This document shows, one piece after another, positions 1 through 14,091 of a stretch of DNA of 64,000 nucleotides. The stretch is from contig WARS01000007.1 of NCBI GenBank assembly GCA_008933995.1, positions 684,230 to 748,229 on the forward strand, written 5' to 3'. The DNA comes from Datnioides undecimradiatus (Eukaryota; Chordata; Actinopteri; Lobotiformes; Datnioididae). Made by a program: the position numbers and the translations under genes. Positions within the stretch are counted from its first letter, which is position 1; each line of letters starts with the position of its first letter. The notes below the pieces were generated by a model. That model was not told the origin of the DNA. It ran no database searches and was given only the letters and a program-made list of their open reading frames with translations.

Positions 1-2267
1 GATTCCCATCAAGCATCGCCGCCTGATAGTCACTTATTCCCTTGATGAAGCCGGGGCTATGAGATCACTGGCGCTATGAATAAAGCGCCGGGCAGCTCTC
101 GCCATCGTGATGCCTCGTAAACTCGGCTGGGAGTGTTTTCCATTTGCAGGGTGTGAGAAACAGGCAGGGCCGCACCTTTTCTTTTCTCTGAGACGCAACA
201 AGCATTTTTAAATGTATTTCTGGATTTTTAATAGCTGTCCGCACGCAGCAGAGTAGAGAATATTAACCAGATTTTAACCAAAGTGCTGAATTAATGGAGA
301 AAATGGTCATGTGATTACTGCATTTGTGCTGGGAACCAAAGAAGAAGCAATACCACTCCTGCGCTCTGGTGGACTGGTGGCTTTATTGGCAAGCGTAGTT
401 TTCCATAGACACGAGACCAAACCGTATCTCACATTTCTGCATCAGCAGTGTTTTGGTTTGTTTGCATATCGCCGTGCATTCGTGAGCTGGATGTCTGACA
501 GGCCGTGGAAAGATGCTGACTGCGCCCGAAAATGTCTGCATCTGCAGGGTGGACAAGAACACCCTTGAAAGTTCTTAAAATGCCTTGGGCGTGAAAAGTA
601 AAGGAGTAAAAAGGAAAAGCGTCTAAATGGGAGGTGCTCTCTGCAGGAACAACTGCAGGAGCACGGCTCAAAGCAACGGAAACTGTTGGCGCTGTGTCAG
701 AAGGAGTGGAAAGACAGAGGGAAATGTGACATACACACAAATCACGGCATCATCTACGAAATAAAATCTAAATATCATAAAGAATAGTGGATTGGAAGCA
801 GAGTTCTGTCAGTTTCAAGCAAGGAGATAAGCGTTAAAACAAATCAGTCGAAACGCACGACACGAGTATTTACACGATGATTTATTATTTCATTGTTCAG
901 GTATTTGAGCAATGGAGATGAGAGCACGCTCAGCAAATTACGCTGGCGGAGAGGCTCTGGGTCAATCTGGCATCAGTGAGTCAGACTCCACCTCCTCATC
1001 TATCAAATCTCTGCATGAAAGAGACTCTGTGAGGCAGCGGCCGCTGCAGCTTATCACCGGCGCTGAAACAACATCAACATCGTACGCTGCCACGAACACC
1101 GGGATAACATTAGCACGGGCATAAACAGGACAGCAGTGAATGGTCAAAGAGCGAGCATTGTAGGCCGGAGTGCGGTTGCGATTGTGGCGCCGCTTCGTGT
1201 GAATCATTTCATTCAGCCGCCTTTGAATAGACTTGTTGTCTGATTCTGGCTTTCAAAGCAAAGATACAGCAGTTACTTACAAAAGCAATTAAAACCACAA
1301 AGATAATTCTTTACTGTGCTGCACGCTGGCATATGTTTCTGCTCCGGTTTCACTTTTTTTTTTCCTTCTTTCCGCCCAGCCTGCAGAGTGAAGCCAAATC
1401 TGGCTTTATTTAGTTCCTCACTATGCCAACAGACAGGAAGAAGAAAACCAAAGCAGTATCACAAGGATGAATACGTTCTGTATTTTAAAACGTCAGCGCT
1501 GAAAGTTAAAGGCTCAGTTTGCACAGCCGCAGTTAGTTCCAAAATCCTTCACGACGGATCAGAAAAATCCTAATTGTCTCACTTTTCCAGGCTGTTTCTG
1601 GCTTGATTTTGAAGTTGGTGGATGCTTTGCAATGCTACTACCCCATTTTTTGTTTTGTATATGATCTAAGTATAAGAAGCTGTCTCGCCTTCGTCCTAAA
1701 GTACCTTTAAAATCCATTTATATGAGACATTGTGTGAGTTATCGTCTTGAAAAACAGTCGCTCCCAGAGTAGAAGAACAATTTCACCACAGAACCAAAGT
1801 TTAGCAGGGATTAGGGTAACCTGGCATTTCTTAGCATGTTCATATGTAAGCAATGCTGCACACGCGGTTCTCAGGCAATTACCATTGTGAACCAGGGTCT
1901 CAGATGTGCACTGGAAATTGCTTTAAGAGGAGCCCAGCTGTCTGGGAATCAATTCCTGAGGCTCTCAGAAAACAATCTTCTCCAGTGGGTAAAATAAAGT
2001 CACAGAGCACATGTGTGGGAGTCCAAGGAGTGCCTTCAGTCCCACAGACCTTAAAGCTGCAAACCCTGTAACAAAACCACGTTCCTTAATTACCTCAAAA
2101 CGCCGACAATGGAGGGAAATGAAGTCTGAGACATTACTACTCTTGAAATAACTGTCATTCATTTGGGTGTGATGTCATGACGTGATGCTGGGACAAATTT
2201 CTGTTTGGATCCTTTTGACTGGACAGGGCAGTAACAGACAGTCCACGCCTCTGTAGGTGTGTGTATA

Positions 2268-2311
<44 letters not shown>

Positions 2312-2443
2312 CATTTCAGGGAGAGGGTGTGGCATCTATATTTACCCTCTGTGGGACACCATCCCAGAATATACCGTAACCCAGGCAACCAGAGTCTTTC
2401 CAACACTGATAGGGACAGAGGTGAATAGTTGGGGTGAATATAG

Positions 2444-2478
<35 letters not shown>

Positions 2479-3764
2479 AGAGTGAGAGTGATTGAAGCTA
2501 TAATCATGACAAAAACCTGGATTTCCATGATAACTACACCTTCCTCCACCTATAAACATTCAAATAGACTCCACTGTCTAGCAACACGATGGCGCAGAAG
2601 CCCAGACTTCTTGTCCGTCCCACTTTAATAGCCGCTAGACTAACAACACACGCTCTTGTGGACATTTTAATGACAGAAAGCAACAAAGACAAAGCGGCAG
2701 CTCCTTTATAGACACTCTTGTATCGTTTCATGCGCTGGAGAACACATAAACAAGAGCGGAAAGAAGACGGGGGAACAGCTGTGTGCGTCTGTGGAGAACA
2801 ACTGTGGTGCTACTGTGCTTTACGGGCCTGAAGAAGAAAGGGAAAAGAGGCAAGAAAAGAACAAGCATCCCTTCAGATTATTCATACGATTATGCAAACC
2901 TGATGGAAAACACATTATGAAAAACAAAACACAAAGACACAAGGACAACAGCAGCGTCTTTGTGTGGTGTCGTAAGTGCTGCTTGGTGTTTGACCTTAAA
3001 CTGGAAATCACATAAAGTGACAGGGGGGAACTGGGGAACAGAGCAATCTTTGTACGGGCTTACTCATACACATACCTAATGTCTTTGAGCAGAGGACAGA
3101 CACAGAAAAAGAGAAAAGAGTAACAGAGGCAGTTTGACCGGCAGTTGTCCCTGTTGTAACCCACCGTGAGGAACACACAGTGCGGCAGAGCAGGGAGGAA
3201 CTTGCAGCCATTGTGTGCAGACGAAGACACTTACTTTGCAGAGCCCGGAAAGCAAACAGACAGAGGGAGACAGAACGAGAGACAGGCTAAGTAAACAGAG
3301 AGAGGGATCCAGCAGAAGCAATAGGCCCTTTCACAATGTGGCAGTGGCCCGACCCGTACCCACACCGTGCTACTTTTGGATTGGAGCTTGATTCGTGTTG
3401 TACAGACAGCTCCCATGCAGATGCAGCCACCACTGCAGGGGAGCGGTGTGGTTTTGGGGGGGGGGGGCTTCGGGACAAGTTTCTCAACTTTTGTCTTTTT
3501 CTGAATATGAGAACAATTTAGACATGATAGTTTGCATTTGAGTAGGTACGGTTAAGTTATGCAGCACCGTTAAAAACTAGGCCACTGCAGCATGATGACC
3601 CTGTGCATCTGCAGTCCTGTATGCTCCACGTGCACTTACACTTACACCTACTCAACATACCCCAGTCTATTTAACTGTGTTAGTAGGGACTGTGAGTAGA
3701 TCTAAATCCATAAACATAAGTGACTGATATGCTCTCCACTCTTCTATGGTCTATTAATTATGTT

Positions 3765-4085
3765 AAGGTAATAGTTTGACATATGCAAATTCACTTTGAT
3801 GGATACCACTCTCATATCTGTGCATCCAGTATGAAGCACAGCTTAGCATAGCTTAGCACAGCAGACAAAAAAAACAGAAGAAACAGCTAAAATCCTTGTA
3901 AAGTTATTTGCCAGGGCAACAAACTCCTCCGCTGGTTGCCTGGCAGCAAGACTTACCTTCGGACAAAGTAAGGCTAGCTGTGTCCGACTGTGCCCAATTT
4001 TGGTGCTAAGCTAAGCTAAACACCTGCTGACTGGGACTTAACAGTCATGAGAGTGGTCTATCTTCTCACCAAACTTTGCCATTAA
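3765..4085 (+). mobile_element. Palindromic percomorph repeat (GCTTAGC/GCTAAGC type)
   Basis: The left part carries ggataccactctcatatctg and repeated gcttagc. The right part carries gctaagctaagc and atgagagtggtctatcttct, which is roughly the reverse complement of the left. This is the layout of a very common non-autonomous element in percomorph genomes. Family name not certain. Confidence 0.65.
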
Positions 4086-4139
4086 ATGCAGCACAATGTA
4101 GTTACACATCGGCTCAGTGATCCCTCCATCTTTCCCCTG

Positions 4140-4262
4140 TTTATATAGGATATGCAGAGCAAGATTTTTAATAGTGTAAACCTCCCTGCTGAACTCTGAT
4201 GCTGCAGTGACCTTATTTCTCTACGGGAGATCAATAAAGTTCCATCTAATCTTGTCTAACTA
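4140..4262 (+). mobile_element. LINE-like 3' tail
   Basis: The segment ctctacgggagatcaataaa followed by gttccatctaatcttgtcta resembles the 3' end of teleost L2/Rex-like retrotransposons, which end in short tandem repeats. Only a short fragment remains. Confidence 0.4.
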
Positions 4263-5342
4263 TCAATCAATTACCAGACCAGAAAACCTCCGTTCAGAGC
4301 TGCGCTGAAGAGGCAAAGGGAGTTTGCTGGATGAGGCCCAGCAGGCAGTCGGGCTGCAGCTAACTATACTTATTGCAACAAGCCCATTGAAAGACCCTGT
4401 ATCGTGTTACATACCATTCTAAGAATATTTGTCTTTTGCCTCACGTTGGCAGTGTGACAGCACAGTTTTAAACCGACTGGGAAATCGTGATGATGAGCTG
4501 AATGCGACTGCAAACTGCAGACGCAAAAACTAAATTATACCTAACAAATCTGCCTCAGTGTCCAAGACCAGTTATGGAATGTGACATAGCTCAGACCAGA
4601 ACACCATGTTAGGCTAGACTGGATTTAAGAGCGCGACACAGCCGTGTTTCACGTTGGACATTTACTGTAGATAAAATCAGATCCAACGCAACCTCCTGTT
4701 TCTTTTTAGTCCTCGAAGTCCTGGCATACAGTAAACATGGAGGCAATAACCCACCCGTGTTCATGTTCATGTTTCATGTCACCAAAAACCCAAAGCATGT
4801 AGCATTTGGTATCTATCTTCATGTCAAAACAAATCTTTTCATGCAAAATGGTCTGTGTATAGAGTGGAATGAAGAGGTAGTCCATCACGGCTCTTTGCTT
4901 GAACAAAAACCCTCAAATGTCTCGTCGTTCCCTGGGGACCCTGGTGTTTCTGTGGTCTGGCTTTAATCGTTGCAAGCCCCCCCCCCCCCCCATTTTCCTT
5001 GTTATAATCTAAGCCCATTAAACTGTTGCGCTCATTTTAAGTCAGAGCAAAGAGAAACGTCAACAGTCTAGGCTGATCTGGGGTTGTGCACTTTGAAATC
5101 AACATTTGGAGGCTTCACCAATGAAGACCTTTCTGTACTTTAACGCAATTTGATTAAATCATAAACACGGCGGTTGTATAGATATGAATGAAAATGACTC
5201 TACAAATAAGTCACCCCCTCCCCCAAAAGCATAGTGGATGAGAGGCAGTTTGGCAGAATATGTTAGCCAACATAAGACAACTAATGACCTTATCTGAAGT
5301 CAGCTACCCTAACTAAATTCAGATTAATGTTAAATATCAATC

Positions 5343-5371
5343 GATAACGTTACACCTGGAGTAACGTTATC
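5343..5371. repeat. 11-bp perfect stem-loop
   Basis: GATAACGTTAC, a 7-nt spacer, then GTAACGTTATC: a perfect inverted repeat. Within an intron; function unknown. Confidence 0.85.
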
Positions 5372-7530
5372 TGTTTGCTCTCATACACTGAGAGACGAGA
5401 AAGGCATTTGCACTAGTGACTGACTGCATGTGTCTGATGTCTTTGCAAAACTAAACATCTTTTGGTTTTGACTGTTGATCAGACAAAGCATCAGTTTCAA
5501 AACAAAAGGCATTTAGCTAAAAAGAAAACAAAAAATAATAAGAGATCATTTGGAAAACAAATCATTGGCAGATTCATGAAAAATAAAAAAGCAAGATTCG
5601 GAAGTCACAGATACGTGCGTAACCCTGTTTGGAAAGCCTAAACAGACTCATAATTCCAAGTTCTACTGACCACAGAGTTAAAGTTAAATTGAGTTATCCA
5701 TAAAAAGGCATATTTCATCAGCGTCTAACCGCACAGTGCTTTCAGTGTTGTGAAACAGAGGGGCTTTTTGTATGACACAACAGCGATCAGTCAGACGTTG
5801 GGATGTTGTCATTCAGAACTCCTGGACACGTTGTCAACTACTTTCCCCAAAGGTGACGGCAGTTAAAGTGCTGCCTGAGCACATAACAGCAGAGGTGAGG
5901 CCAACAGAGTGCCACTCCAGCATACACTTTTCTGTAATTGTTGACATTTACTCCCATAATTCTGGGCATTAGCATTTATGTGACATCTGATCTAAAAGAA
6001 ATACAGTGTATGATGATTATATGTCATTGACCTGTGCACATTATCACAAACAATTTTTAAACCCAGAGAAATCGACAATTTTATTCACGATAACAAGCTA
6101 TTTCCCATTTTAATTGATCACCTATCAACACCGTGACATCCCCTTTGTAACAGCATCGCAGTGTTGTCTGGCAAACACTTATAGACTGACTTTTTCCAGC
6201 TCTAAGACACATTAGGGATACACTTTTAAGATTTGGTTGTTTTAAAGTCTACAATTCAAACAAACACAGGATTTTAGTCATCGAACGTCTGAGGTTATCA
6301 CCAAATCAAACCGAGTAAGCACTGGCAGCTGCTTGGGTTGCAACGCTTCATTCTGTGTGCAAGCAGCATTTGAGAAACTCTCATTTTCAGTCTAATGCAA
6401 CAACACCCAGGGCCCCAAAGCAGAGACGGTACAAGAGAGTCTTTTAAGTTGGTGGACAGGGTAGCTGGCTGACTCGTTCCCTTCACTGGAGTATGGTGGA
6501 GCAAGACTCATCCTGGAGACGACAGGAGGAGCGGATATGAGGGACAAACGCAGAACACTGGAGATGCTATGTGAGGTGAGCGGCGAGACACACGGGACAA
6601 TCTGAACAGAGTACAAGACCCCATGAGACACTGACACAGAGAGACACAAGTAACACACTGTTGAGACGACACATAGCACTACTGCACAAGATGGGGCTAT
6701 CTGGCAGCACAGCGCAGCAGAGAGCTGGCATTTATGGAGGAGTAGATGAGATCAAGTGGAGACAGGTGTGCCTCGTTGCTTCCGCGGGAAAAGCCAACCA
6801 CGCCTCCCTGTTCACACGCTCAACCTGCAGGAGCGGAAAGGGAAGGAGGAAGGAAAGCAGAGCACAGACAACCAAAAAGCAAAAACACAAAGTCAAACAG
6901 AATCATCACATCCAGTATAACAATGAGCACTGAGGCAGGACTAACTGGAAGAAGCTTAATGCAGTGATAGTGGCAGTAGTGGGGAGGACTCCCATAATCC
7001 CATCATGATCCCACGATGGATTTACATTCTACTTCTACTAATGAAGTACTCTGGGTGTAGAGCATTGTATATTTAGTATCCACTCTGCTTGCCCTGTCAT
7101 GTTGCCTACAGCACAGCCTTTAATTTGCCTTGATGCGCCCTTTAACCTGTGAACAATGGCACAAATACAGACTTGGGACAGAGATAGTAAGAGATATATG
7201 AGGTATCTTTGGTTTTGTGTGTGAATCTCAGCCACATACAGTAATTCTTTCATGGCAAAAGCAAAAAGGAATAAACAACTGGATGAGCTCCTCTTTTGTT
7301 TTTATGCCAAGTAGCAATCTTCCTGATGTGTGACCTCGAAGTCGGATCAACACTTAAGGCAGAGACTGGAGGAGGCAAGAATCTGTGCGGCACAAGTGAC
7401 TTTTACATTTCCAGTAGAAAACAGGAACACTAGCAAGGAGTTTGCTGGAGGTCTCGTGCCTCTGCGCTGGTGATAGCTGTGGCCAGAGGCGGTACATGTG
7501 TTGGGTTGTGATCTCGTGAACATCGGGAAC

Positions 7531-7690
7531 ACCTGGAGGGAATTTCTTCAAATCTGGCACGAATGTCCACTGGGATGAAACGATTTGAAATATTGCCGCC
7601 GTGAAGCCATCCCATTTTATGAAGTGATGATATTTTATATCCAAAAGGTCAAAGGTCAACTTTGCTGTGACATCTTAATGTGCTCGCGAT
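7531..7690 (+). mobile_element. Percomorph dispersed repeat, second copy
   Basis: It contains cctggagggaatttcttcaa, tctggcacgaatgtccactg, and gaagtgatgatattttatat followed by ccaaaaggtcaaaggtcaac. This is the same family as 53165-53608, with which it shares a near-identical 30-nt block. Confidence 0.65.
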
Positions 7691-8501
7691 TGAAGAGAAG
7701 ATTGTGACTGTAGTGTTCCACTGGATACTGAGTCTGTGGCGCTAACCCTGGAACTGTTCTGTCTTTAGAGATCTTATTTCGCTGCAGGGTTGAACACACG
7801 TGTAAAGCTTCTACATTTCAGAGTCTGTGGCTTCTTTGCAGCAACACCCATCTGAAACGTTGTAGTCCAGCAGCAGCCTGTCGTTTTGAAGTTTCATGTC
7901 CTTTGTACTTCTCTGTAACAAAAGTGTAATTATTCACTGCTATCATACATGTAAATATAGTGATCATACAAAAAATACCTCAATACATTTTATTAAATTA
8001 TTTCCTTATATGTACAGAAAAAAAGAAAAACTGTGGCTCAGTGGTGCCGCCCATTTCCTCTTGAGCAGAGGAACTATACCTAGAAAGCAAGTTTGCTACA
8101 GTGACACTCAGCACACATTCGGTACTGTGTATAAATACACAGTGTGGTTAGACGTCCTCTCTCTATCCTCGGTCTGTCATTGCTTTTGTCTCTCTTTGTA
8201 TCTGTATCTGACAGCCTGCGTGTCACATGTACACAAATACACACATCCACCACACATGTAAAACCAGATGTCTGCTCTTCCTCCTTCTGTATGATGTGGA
8301 AAGCAGCCGCTGCCCACCCAGGCGTATCCATGGCAACTGGCCTGCGGTGAGTTGACAGGGCGGGACAGTGACATCACTGGGCTCTTTCAGGATTGCCACA
8401 GAGATAGCAACACCGCCAGACACAGACGTATAAAGAGAGGATGGACGAGAAGCAGAGGAAAGGGAGGGCCAGTGCAAGGTCGTGGCCTCATCGCTCTCTG
8501 C

Positions 8502-8546
<45 letters not shown>

Positions 8547-8995
8547 GTGTGTGGTTCTGCAGGTCTAGGCTTCTCTGTTGCACAAAGTTTCACGCATTTT
8601 TATATGCATACTGTATAGGATTTAATTATGTAACAATGTACTCGCTACATGCTATAAAAAGACTGTGACATGAGGTATAAAACAGGATGAGACATTAAAG
8701 TAACCCCCTGTAGGACAGCTGATCATGTGTTTAAGGGTGCCAGGTGTGTAGGCTTCATTCATTACTGGTTTTTACCTCCTAAAGAGAGCGAACCCCATTA
8801 ATACAAACCACTAAACTGAAGAATTCATTCATGACCTCATAACAAAACCCTGTGAAGGATTAATGAGTTTTATTATGGGTGGATAAAGGTGGGAAATCCT
8901 GTAGTTTGGCCAAAGGAAGGGTCATGAAAGAAGTTCCATCATGCTTTTTCCTCTCTCTCTCCACGCTCCCAGTTTTGGTCATGTATGGGGTTTAA

Positions 8996-9012
8996 TCACC
9001 AGAGGGCGCCAG
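8996..9012 (+). promoter_or_regulatory. CTCF-like motif, forward
   Basis: The + strand reads caccagagggcgccaga, fitting the CTCF core (CCASYAGRKGGCR) well. Motif only; occupancy unknown. Confidence 0.4.
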
Positions 9013-9360
9013 ACACAAGTATGAGTGTTACTGGCTTCTCTGCGCACACTAACTAAAGGCTACACGGAGGGTTGATGCGTTCAAAGGCACAGTGATCCAA
9101 TCCAGTCCTGTAGGAGGCGTCACCTTTGAGAGTCTTCATGGAGAGAAGTGAATCACATTCAGGTTGTGCTTTGCTGTGGTGACTTAGTGATTTGCATTGT
9201 GGTGTATACCTTAGTATGTTATTTCTCTGTGCACCTTGCCCGTCCACTTTCATACTCACCTCGTTCCTACCTTCACCCCCACCTTTTTTTCCAAATCCAC
9301 CTCGTATGTACCCCTCTTACCCACTGTCTTACCCACTCAGTGTTTTTTATAGTGGATACA

Positions 9361-9422
9361 CTCATTTGGTGCCTCAGACACAGTATGAGTCCCTGCAGGA
9401 GTCTGACAGTGATATTAGGGCG
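9361..9422 (+). repeat. 62-bp dispersed repeat, copy 1
   Basis: The core tgcctcagacacag, then gtccctgcagga, and atatta near the end match the reverse complement of 21711-21773 at most positions. Family unknown. Confidence 0.65.
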
Positions 9423-12400
9423 GTTTTTCATTCGAGGTCCTACTCACACAGAAAGATTTAGATTCTGTGAGATAGGATTGAGACAACTTATTAAAGTGTT
9501 AAGGGCTTTATGCACAATAGAGTAGACGTTATGGACTATAGATTAGACATGATCAAACCCCCCATGTCTTAATGCTTCTGATATTTGTTTTATCTGGAGA
9601 ACTTGAGGCGTAGTAGGATGAGAACGCTGCGTCCTCCTCCGGTCACAAATCTTGTTTCATGTCCATTTTGGCAAAACCTCATGCAGCTTACAGGAAGCAG
9701 AAGTAAAAGCCATTTCCCGCCAGAATGGGAAACGGGGAAATGAGATAGGGAGGAGCAAGGAAGAGAAGCCACATGAGAGGCAACGGGGTGCGCACATCTG
9801 TATCAGACAAGGAGGATGAAGCAGAGGGTAAAACAAGACTCGTCTTAAACCTCCAACCTGAAGGATATAGTTGCTGTCGGGCATTGTAGAGTTTGTGTGT
9901 TTATGGCCCGAAACAGTATCTGTGCATCTCTGTGGGTCCAGTTTTATCATGCTCATGTGTTAGGGCACTTTTTCTTTTCTTAAAACTTGTTTTTGAACTG
10001 CATGCATCTCTGCTCTGAGCTGGCAAACTGAGAATTAGCATGATAACTAGCCAAGTTCAGCCAATTCAGAGGACCAAGTTAAAGATGGGGCAACGCAGCC
10101 AATGAGCTTCTTCCATTCTAGCATCTCCAGCTGTTCCACCAACCAAGTTTGGCCCCATCATAACAGCATCTGATTGAAATCTGTCCTCCAGAGCTCATTA
10201 AAGCTGAACATGATGTGAAATATTAATCTTTTAGAGACAGGCAGTTGTGGTTAGCCTGTTAGCCTGTGGACACTTAATGGTTACTTGCAGCGTTTGGGAA
10301 ACTCACTGCTGCAGTTTGGTTGACGGACAGTCAATCAGGCCTTTTAGTGCCTCTTGGTGTTAACAGTGGTTTTGCATATTGATTTAAACACTTTTGTCGT
10401 CTCCAGTTAATACCCCGTTTCTTCTGCTGTCGTCATACAACTCACAGGCTGGCAGAGCTTTGTTTGTTTGTACATAGCGTCAACAAAATGATCACGAAAA
10501 ATATTGATATATGAAGAGTTTCCGTTACAGTGACTGGTGTACTTATATAAACCGATTACACATTGTGATGCAGTCCTTGCAGCTCAATCCAAGGTTGGGT
10601 GGTTGTTTCTCATACCAGCAAGGCTGAGTTAAATATAGGATGTACACTCCAGCATTACTGTATTTATAAATAACCGCTGAGAAGACCAATAGACCACAAA
10701 ATACACTTTTCACAAGATATGAAGTTGAAGAAAATGCTTAAGAACCACTCAAGATAAGACGAAAGTCTTGAAAATAACAGTGCAGTTTTCATGGTTGTAA
10801 TAAGTTACTTTCACCTGCTTAATGCCATCTGCAATATGCTGCAGGTATAAACAGAGTATGTGATTAAGGTGCCAAGTTCCTGCTATGTTCCAGTCCAACA
10901 TGAGCCTGATATGCTGCATTATAATGGACAATACACTCTGATAAGACGCCGGCTCTCTTCAGAATTGACCCTAGTGTTGAAATAGCTTTTGCACATGTTG
11001 CTATATTTGTTACATTCATGCCATTGCAAAACACAATGCGCCTCTCTTTTTGAGTACACAGACCCCTGAAAAGTCTGATATCAAGTAGCACTTGACTGAC
11101 CCTGAGCTGTAGTGATTGTTGTGATCCACACAATGGCAAGGACCCAGGTACAGGAGGCTAATTTTATGGTATGAAGCTGGTCTTGAGCTTTGTTCAGTTT
11201 TCAGGTTCCCACTGAAGCAGAAAATACGTTCTGCAGAGACACACCACAGATTTGTGTGACAGATGCAGCCAATAAAATCTCACTGCAACCGAGAACTGCT
11301 CTGCTGCGGCCCCAGCACACCACAGAGTCTGCAACATGCATGCTCAATGCTCTGCTGAGTTCTCCTGCAGGGGAGATGTTGATCTCAGTTAAATATACTG
11401 TTTACACAGTGTTGGGGAAGCTAGCTAGTTTGGGTTAACTAAAGCTTATTAAAAAATAGTTTGAGCCACAAAACTAATCAAATTGACAAAGTATGTGATA
11501 AAAATTATTTAAAAATATATATATATATAACAATAATTGAGAAAATATAATACAAAAAGTCACATGAGAGCAAAATAAAAAGCCCCTTAAAGTGAGTTTA
11601 TAGCAAAATGTAATATACGATAGAGTGGCAAATGATCTAGCATCCCAACTCATCCCGACTAAAGGATATTTAATACATTCAATACAATACCAAGTGTTCC
11701 TTTGGCTTTTTATAGCCCCAAAAATTTGTAGTTTATTTGTAAATTGCACAATAAGTAACAAAAAAAAAAAGTAGTTCACTATTTGAATCATATGCAAATA
11801 TCAATGTAGGTAAACAACCAACCAGCTACTGCAAAATGCAGTAGAATTACTAACAGTTGCATGTCTCCTCAACAGTGTGTATATGCATGCAATATACCGT
11901 TTAGCTACTGAAAAGCAGTTATCAATTCTTTAGAAAGCATTGTTTGTATTTCCACAGTTTTGGTCTTTAGGTATGACATCAATACATCACAATGTTGGGA
12001 ATGACCCTCAGCAGAAACTGGCAGATGTCCAGATGAAATTGAAGCTGTTAGGTTGTTTAGTTAAACCTCTGTGATAAGACGATTGCCCAGGCTCTCTGTT
12101 TGCACAGTAAAGATACAATCTAGAATTGTGTTAGCTTTATCAAACCCCCAAATGTTCTCCCTGTTAGGCGTTGATAGTTGTACTTGGCTTGTGCACTGTG
12201 ACCTGGCGTTTCTCTAAACTCGCTCGGATAAAATGTCTCCATGTCTCACCCTATTGATTCTGGAATACTGTGGGAAGACCGACTGAGGTCCCAGCGCAAG
12301 TTATGAACCTTAATATCTCTTGCTGCACGCTCACACACACTGACGCACAAATTCCTCACGTCCCAGAGGAGTGTATTCTGAAGTGTTGTGAGTGCTTGCA

Positions 12401-13414
12401 GTCAGTGAGGAAGCAACCATGGTCCTCCTCCCTGACCGCTTCCTACTATTGTTGCTGCATCCATCTCTTGCATGTCCACGTGGCGATACATGGGTGTGTG
12501 CATGTGTGTGTGTATTCATACATCAGCACATTTTGAAGGAAATTTTGAGAACAATATTGATGTCACAAGACTGTCCTGTGAAAATGTCAAAGCTGGCTGT
12601 ATGGGCGTTGCTACTTGTGGCGCACGAATCAATGATACATGCTGTTTTGGAGGTGCAAAGTCACACTGACTCACTTGAAAATCAGGAGTAGGTGATTGCC
12701 TCAAAAAGACACTAATACTTACACCTTGTGGAAACAGGATTAGCAGTGGAGGATGTACCGCATGGATCATGCCATTCTTCAGCCCTAGTGGATAGAATAA
12801 TCTCAATCAACCCATCAGTCAGGGATAAACTGCACATTACACTGCTGCAGAATCACTGAGCTTTAGACCTAGCTTGTCATGTTCTGGGGCTTCTTTATAA
12901 AAGTGAACCTTGTTTTTGTCATGCCTGAGCATTTGCATTAAATGCTACCATGATGACCAGTTCATTATTGGAGTTCAGTGTGCTGCTGGAGGATGTAGAG
13001 ATTAGTCCATCAGACAAAGCTCTTGGCCAGATGCTTGTACTGTTTTTCCTCCTGAACCTTCAAGTCTCTGTCTGGTCATTTCATGTGTTTGGAGCATCTG
13101 GATTAGACCAGTGTAAGAAATGCACCCAGGAGGCCACGAGAACAGACTGAGCAGTAAGCGCCAACCCAGGTGGTCTGGGTGCGTACAGCAAATGTTCACC
13201 CTACAGTGCAGTACGCAAAGCCACATCTAAAGAAGTACCATCCATGGAGGGCATGGATGCATCTAGTCAGATACATTTGCATTTTTACTCATGAATGAGC
13301 CACTGGCCTGCCCTGCTCCAAATATTAAACTTCCTGTTGTGTTTTTGTCTTTTATGCCCCAACTTTTCCAACATCCTGACTGAAAACGCTCTCCTGTATT
13401 CGTTGTGCTTGCAG

Positions 13415-13527
13415 GCTCGAGTCTGAAATAAAGGCGCTTGAGTGAAGAGTCTCAGATATCAGCCAAAGAGCAGGTTCTACGGGAACGGCTGAAAGAGACG
13501 GAGCGCTCAATAGAAGATCTGCAGAAG
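13415..13527 (+). CDS. palm2akap2: palm2 coiled-coil exon with frame break
   Basis: A strong acceptor (pyrimidine-rich, ending ttgcag) precedes 13415, and the donor gtatga follows 13527. The first nine codons read LESEIKALE and then hit TGA at 13443-13445. The rest reads SEESQISAKEQVLRERLKE and on to LQK in a different frame, and that frame has a TAA at 13429-13431. Both halves match consecutive parts of the paralemmin-2 coiled coil, so the exon looks 2 nt short at the GAG/AGTGAAGAG junction (about 13440-13446). The cause could be an assembly indel or a real allele. The exon ends in phase 0. Confidence 0.75.
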
Positions 13528-14055
13528 GTATGAGAACACCTGTCTGAAACCTGGCGTGAGCTATTAGATTGTATGCCCTGACCTTAAGCATGCTAACACT
13601 GAAATTCTGCTCTAGCTAGCTGGGGCTTACTTTGCCGTAACCACTCCATCTTGCAATCTGTTATCAGTTTCTTGTTTAATTACATTATAATCGCTTTTTT
13701 ATTTGTGTTTGAGAGCAAATAAAAAACAGCAGGACATGGACATGGAGACCTGTTGCTTCAAGTGCGCTTAATACAAATGATATGAATGCAATGCAATCTT
13801 TAACTTCCCTGTAGAATAATGACCGACAATGCACTCGCACACTGACGTAGTGGCAGGATTAGCATTGTTTGGATTGTTCATCATGGTTAAATATGTTTCT
13901 TAGTCTGGTTATTGTGTAATTTTGATGAGATGAAACCTATAGTGGATTTATTTTGTCAGCTAACTCTTAGAAATATCACTCTAATATGACTCATACGGGT
14001 TTTCTCCTGTCTGTTTTCAAGTCTGATATTGGGATGGGTATGAGCGATGACAACA

Positions 14056-14091
<36 letters not shown>

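Larger units (their letters stand above)
1..13414 (+). other. palm2akap2: palm2akap2 intron (5' part outside window)
   Basis: I found no exon here. The first exons of paralemmin-2 (the N-terminal coiled coil) should lie upstream, because the first recognisable exon at 13415 begins inside the coiled coil and in mid-codon. The stretch holds CA/TG microsatellites (about 2271-2308, 2443-2474 and 8512-8543), a C-run near 4977-4991, the dispersed repeats listed separately, and a CTCF-like site near 8996. Short open frames such as 912-1124 have no recognisable domains and no splice context. Intron assignment is inferred from the position upstream of the palm2 exons. Confidence 0.6.

Noticed and set aside
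912..1124. 70-residue Ser-rich open frame starting with an ATG
   Set aside because: No matching domain, no flanking splice signals and no paralemmin similarity.
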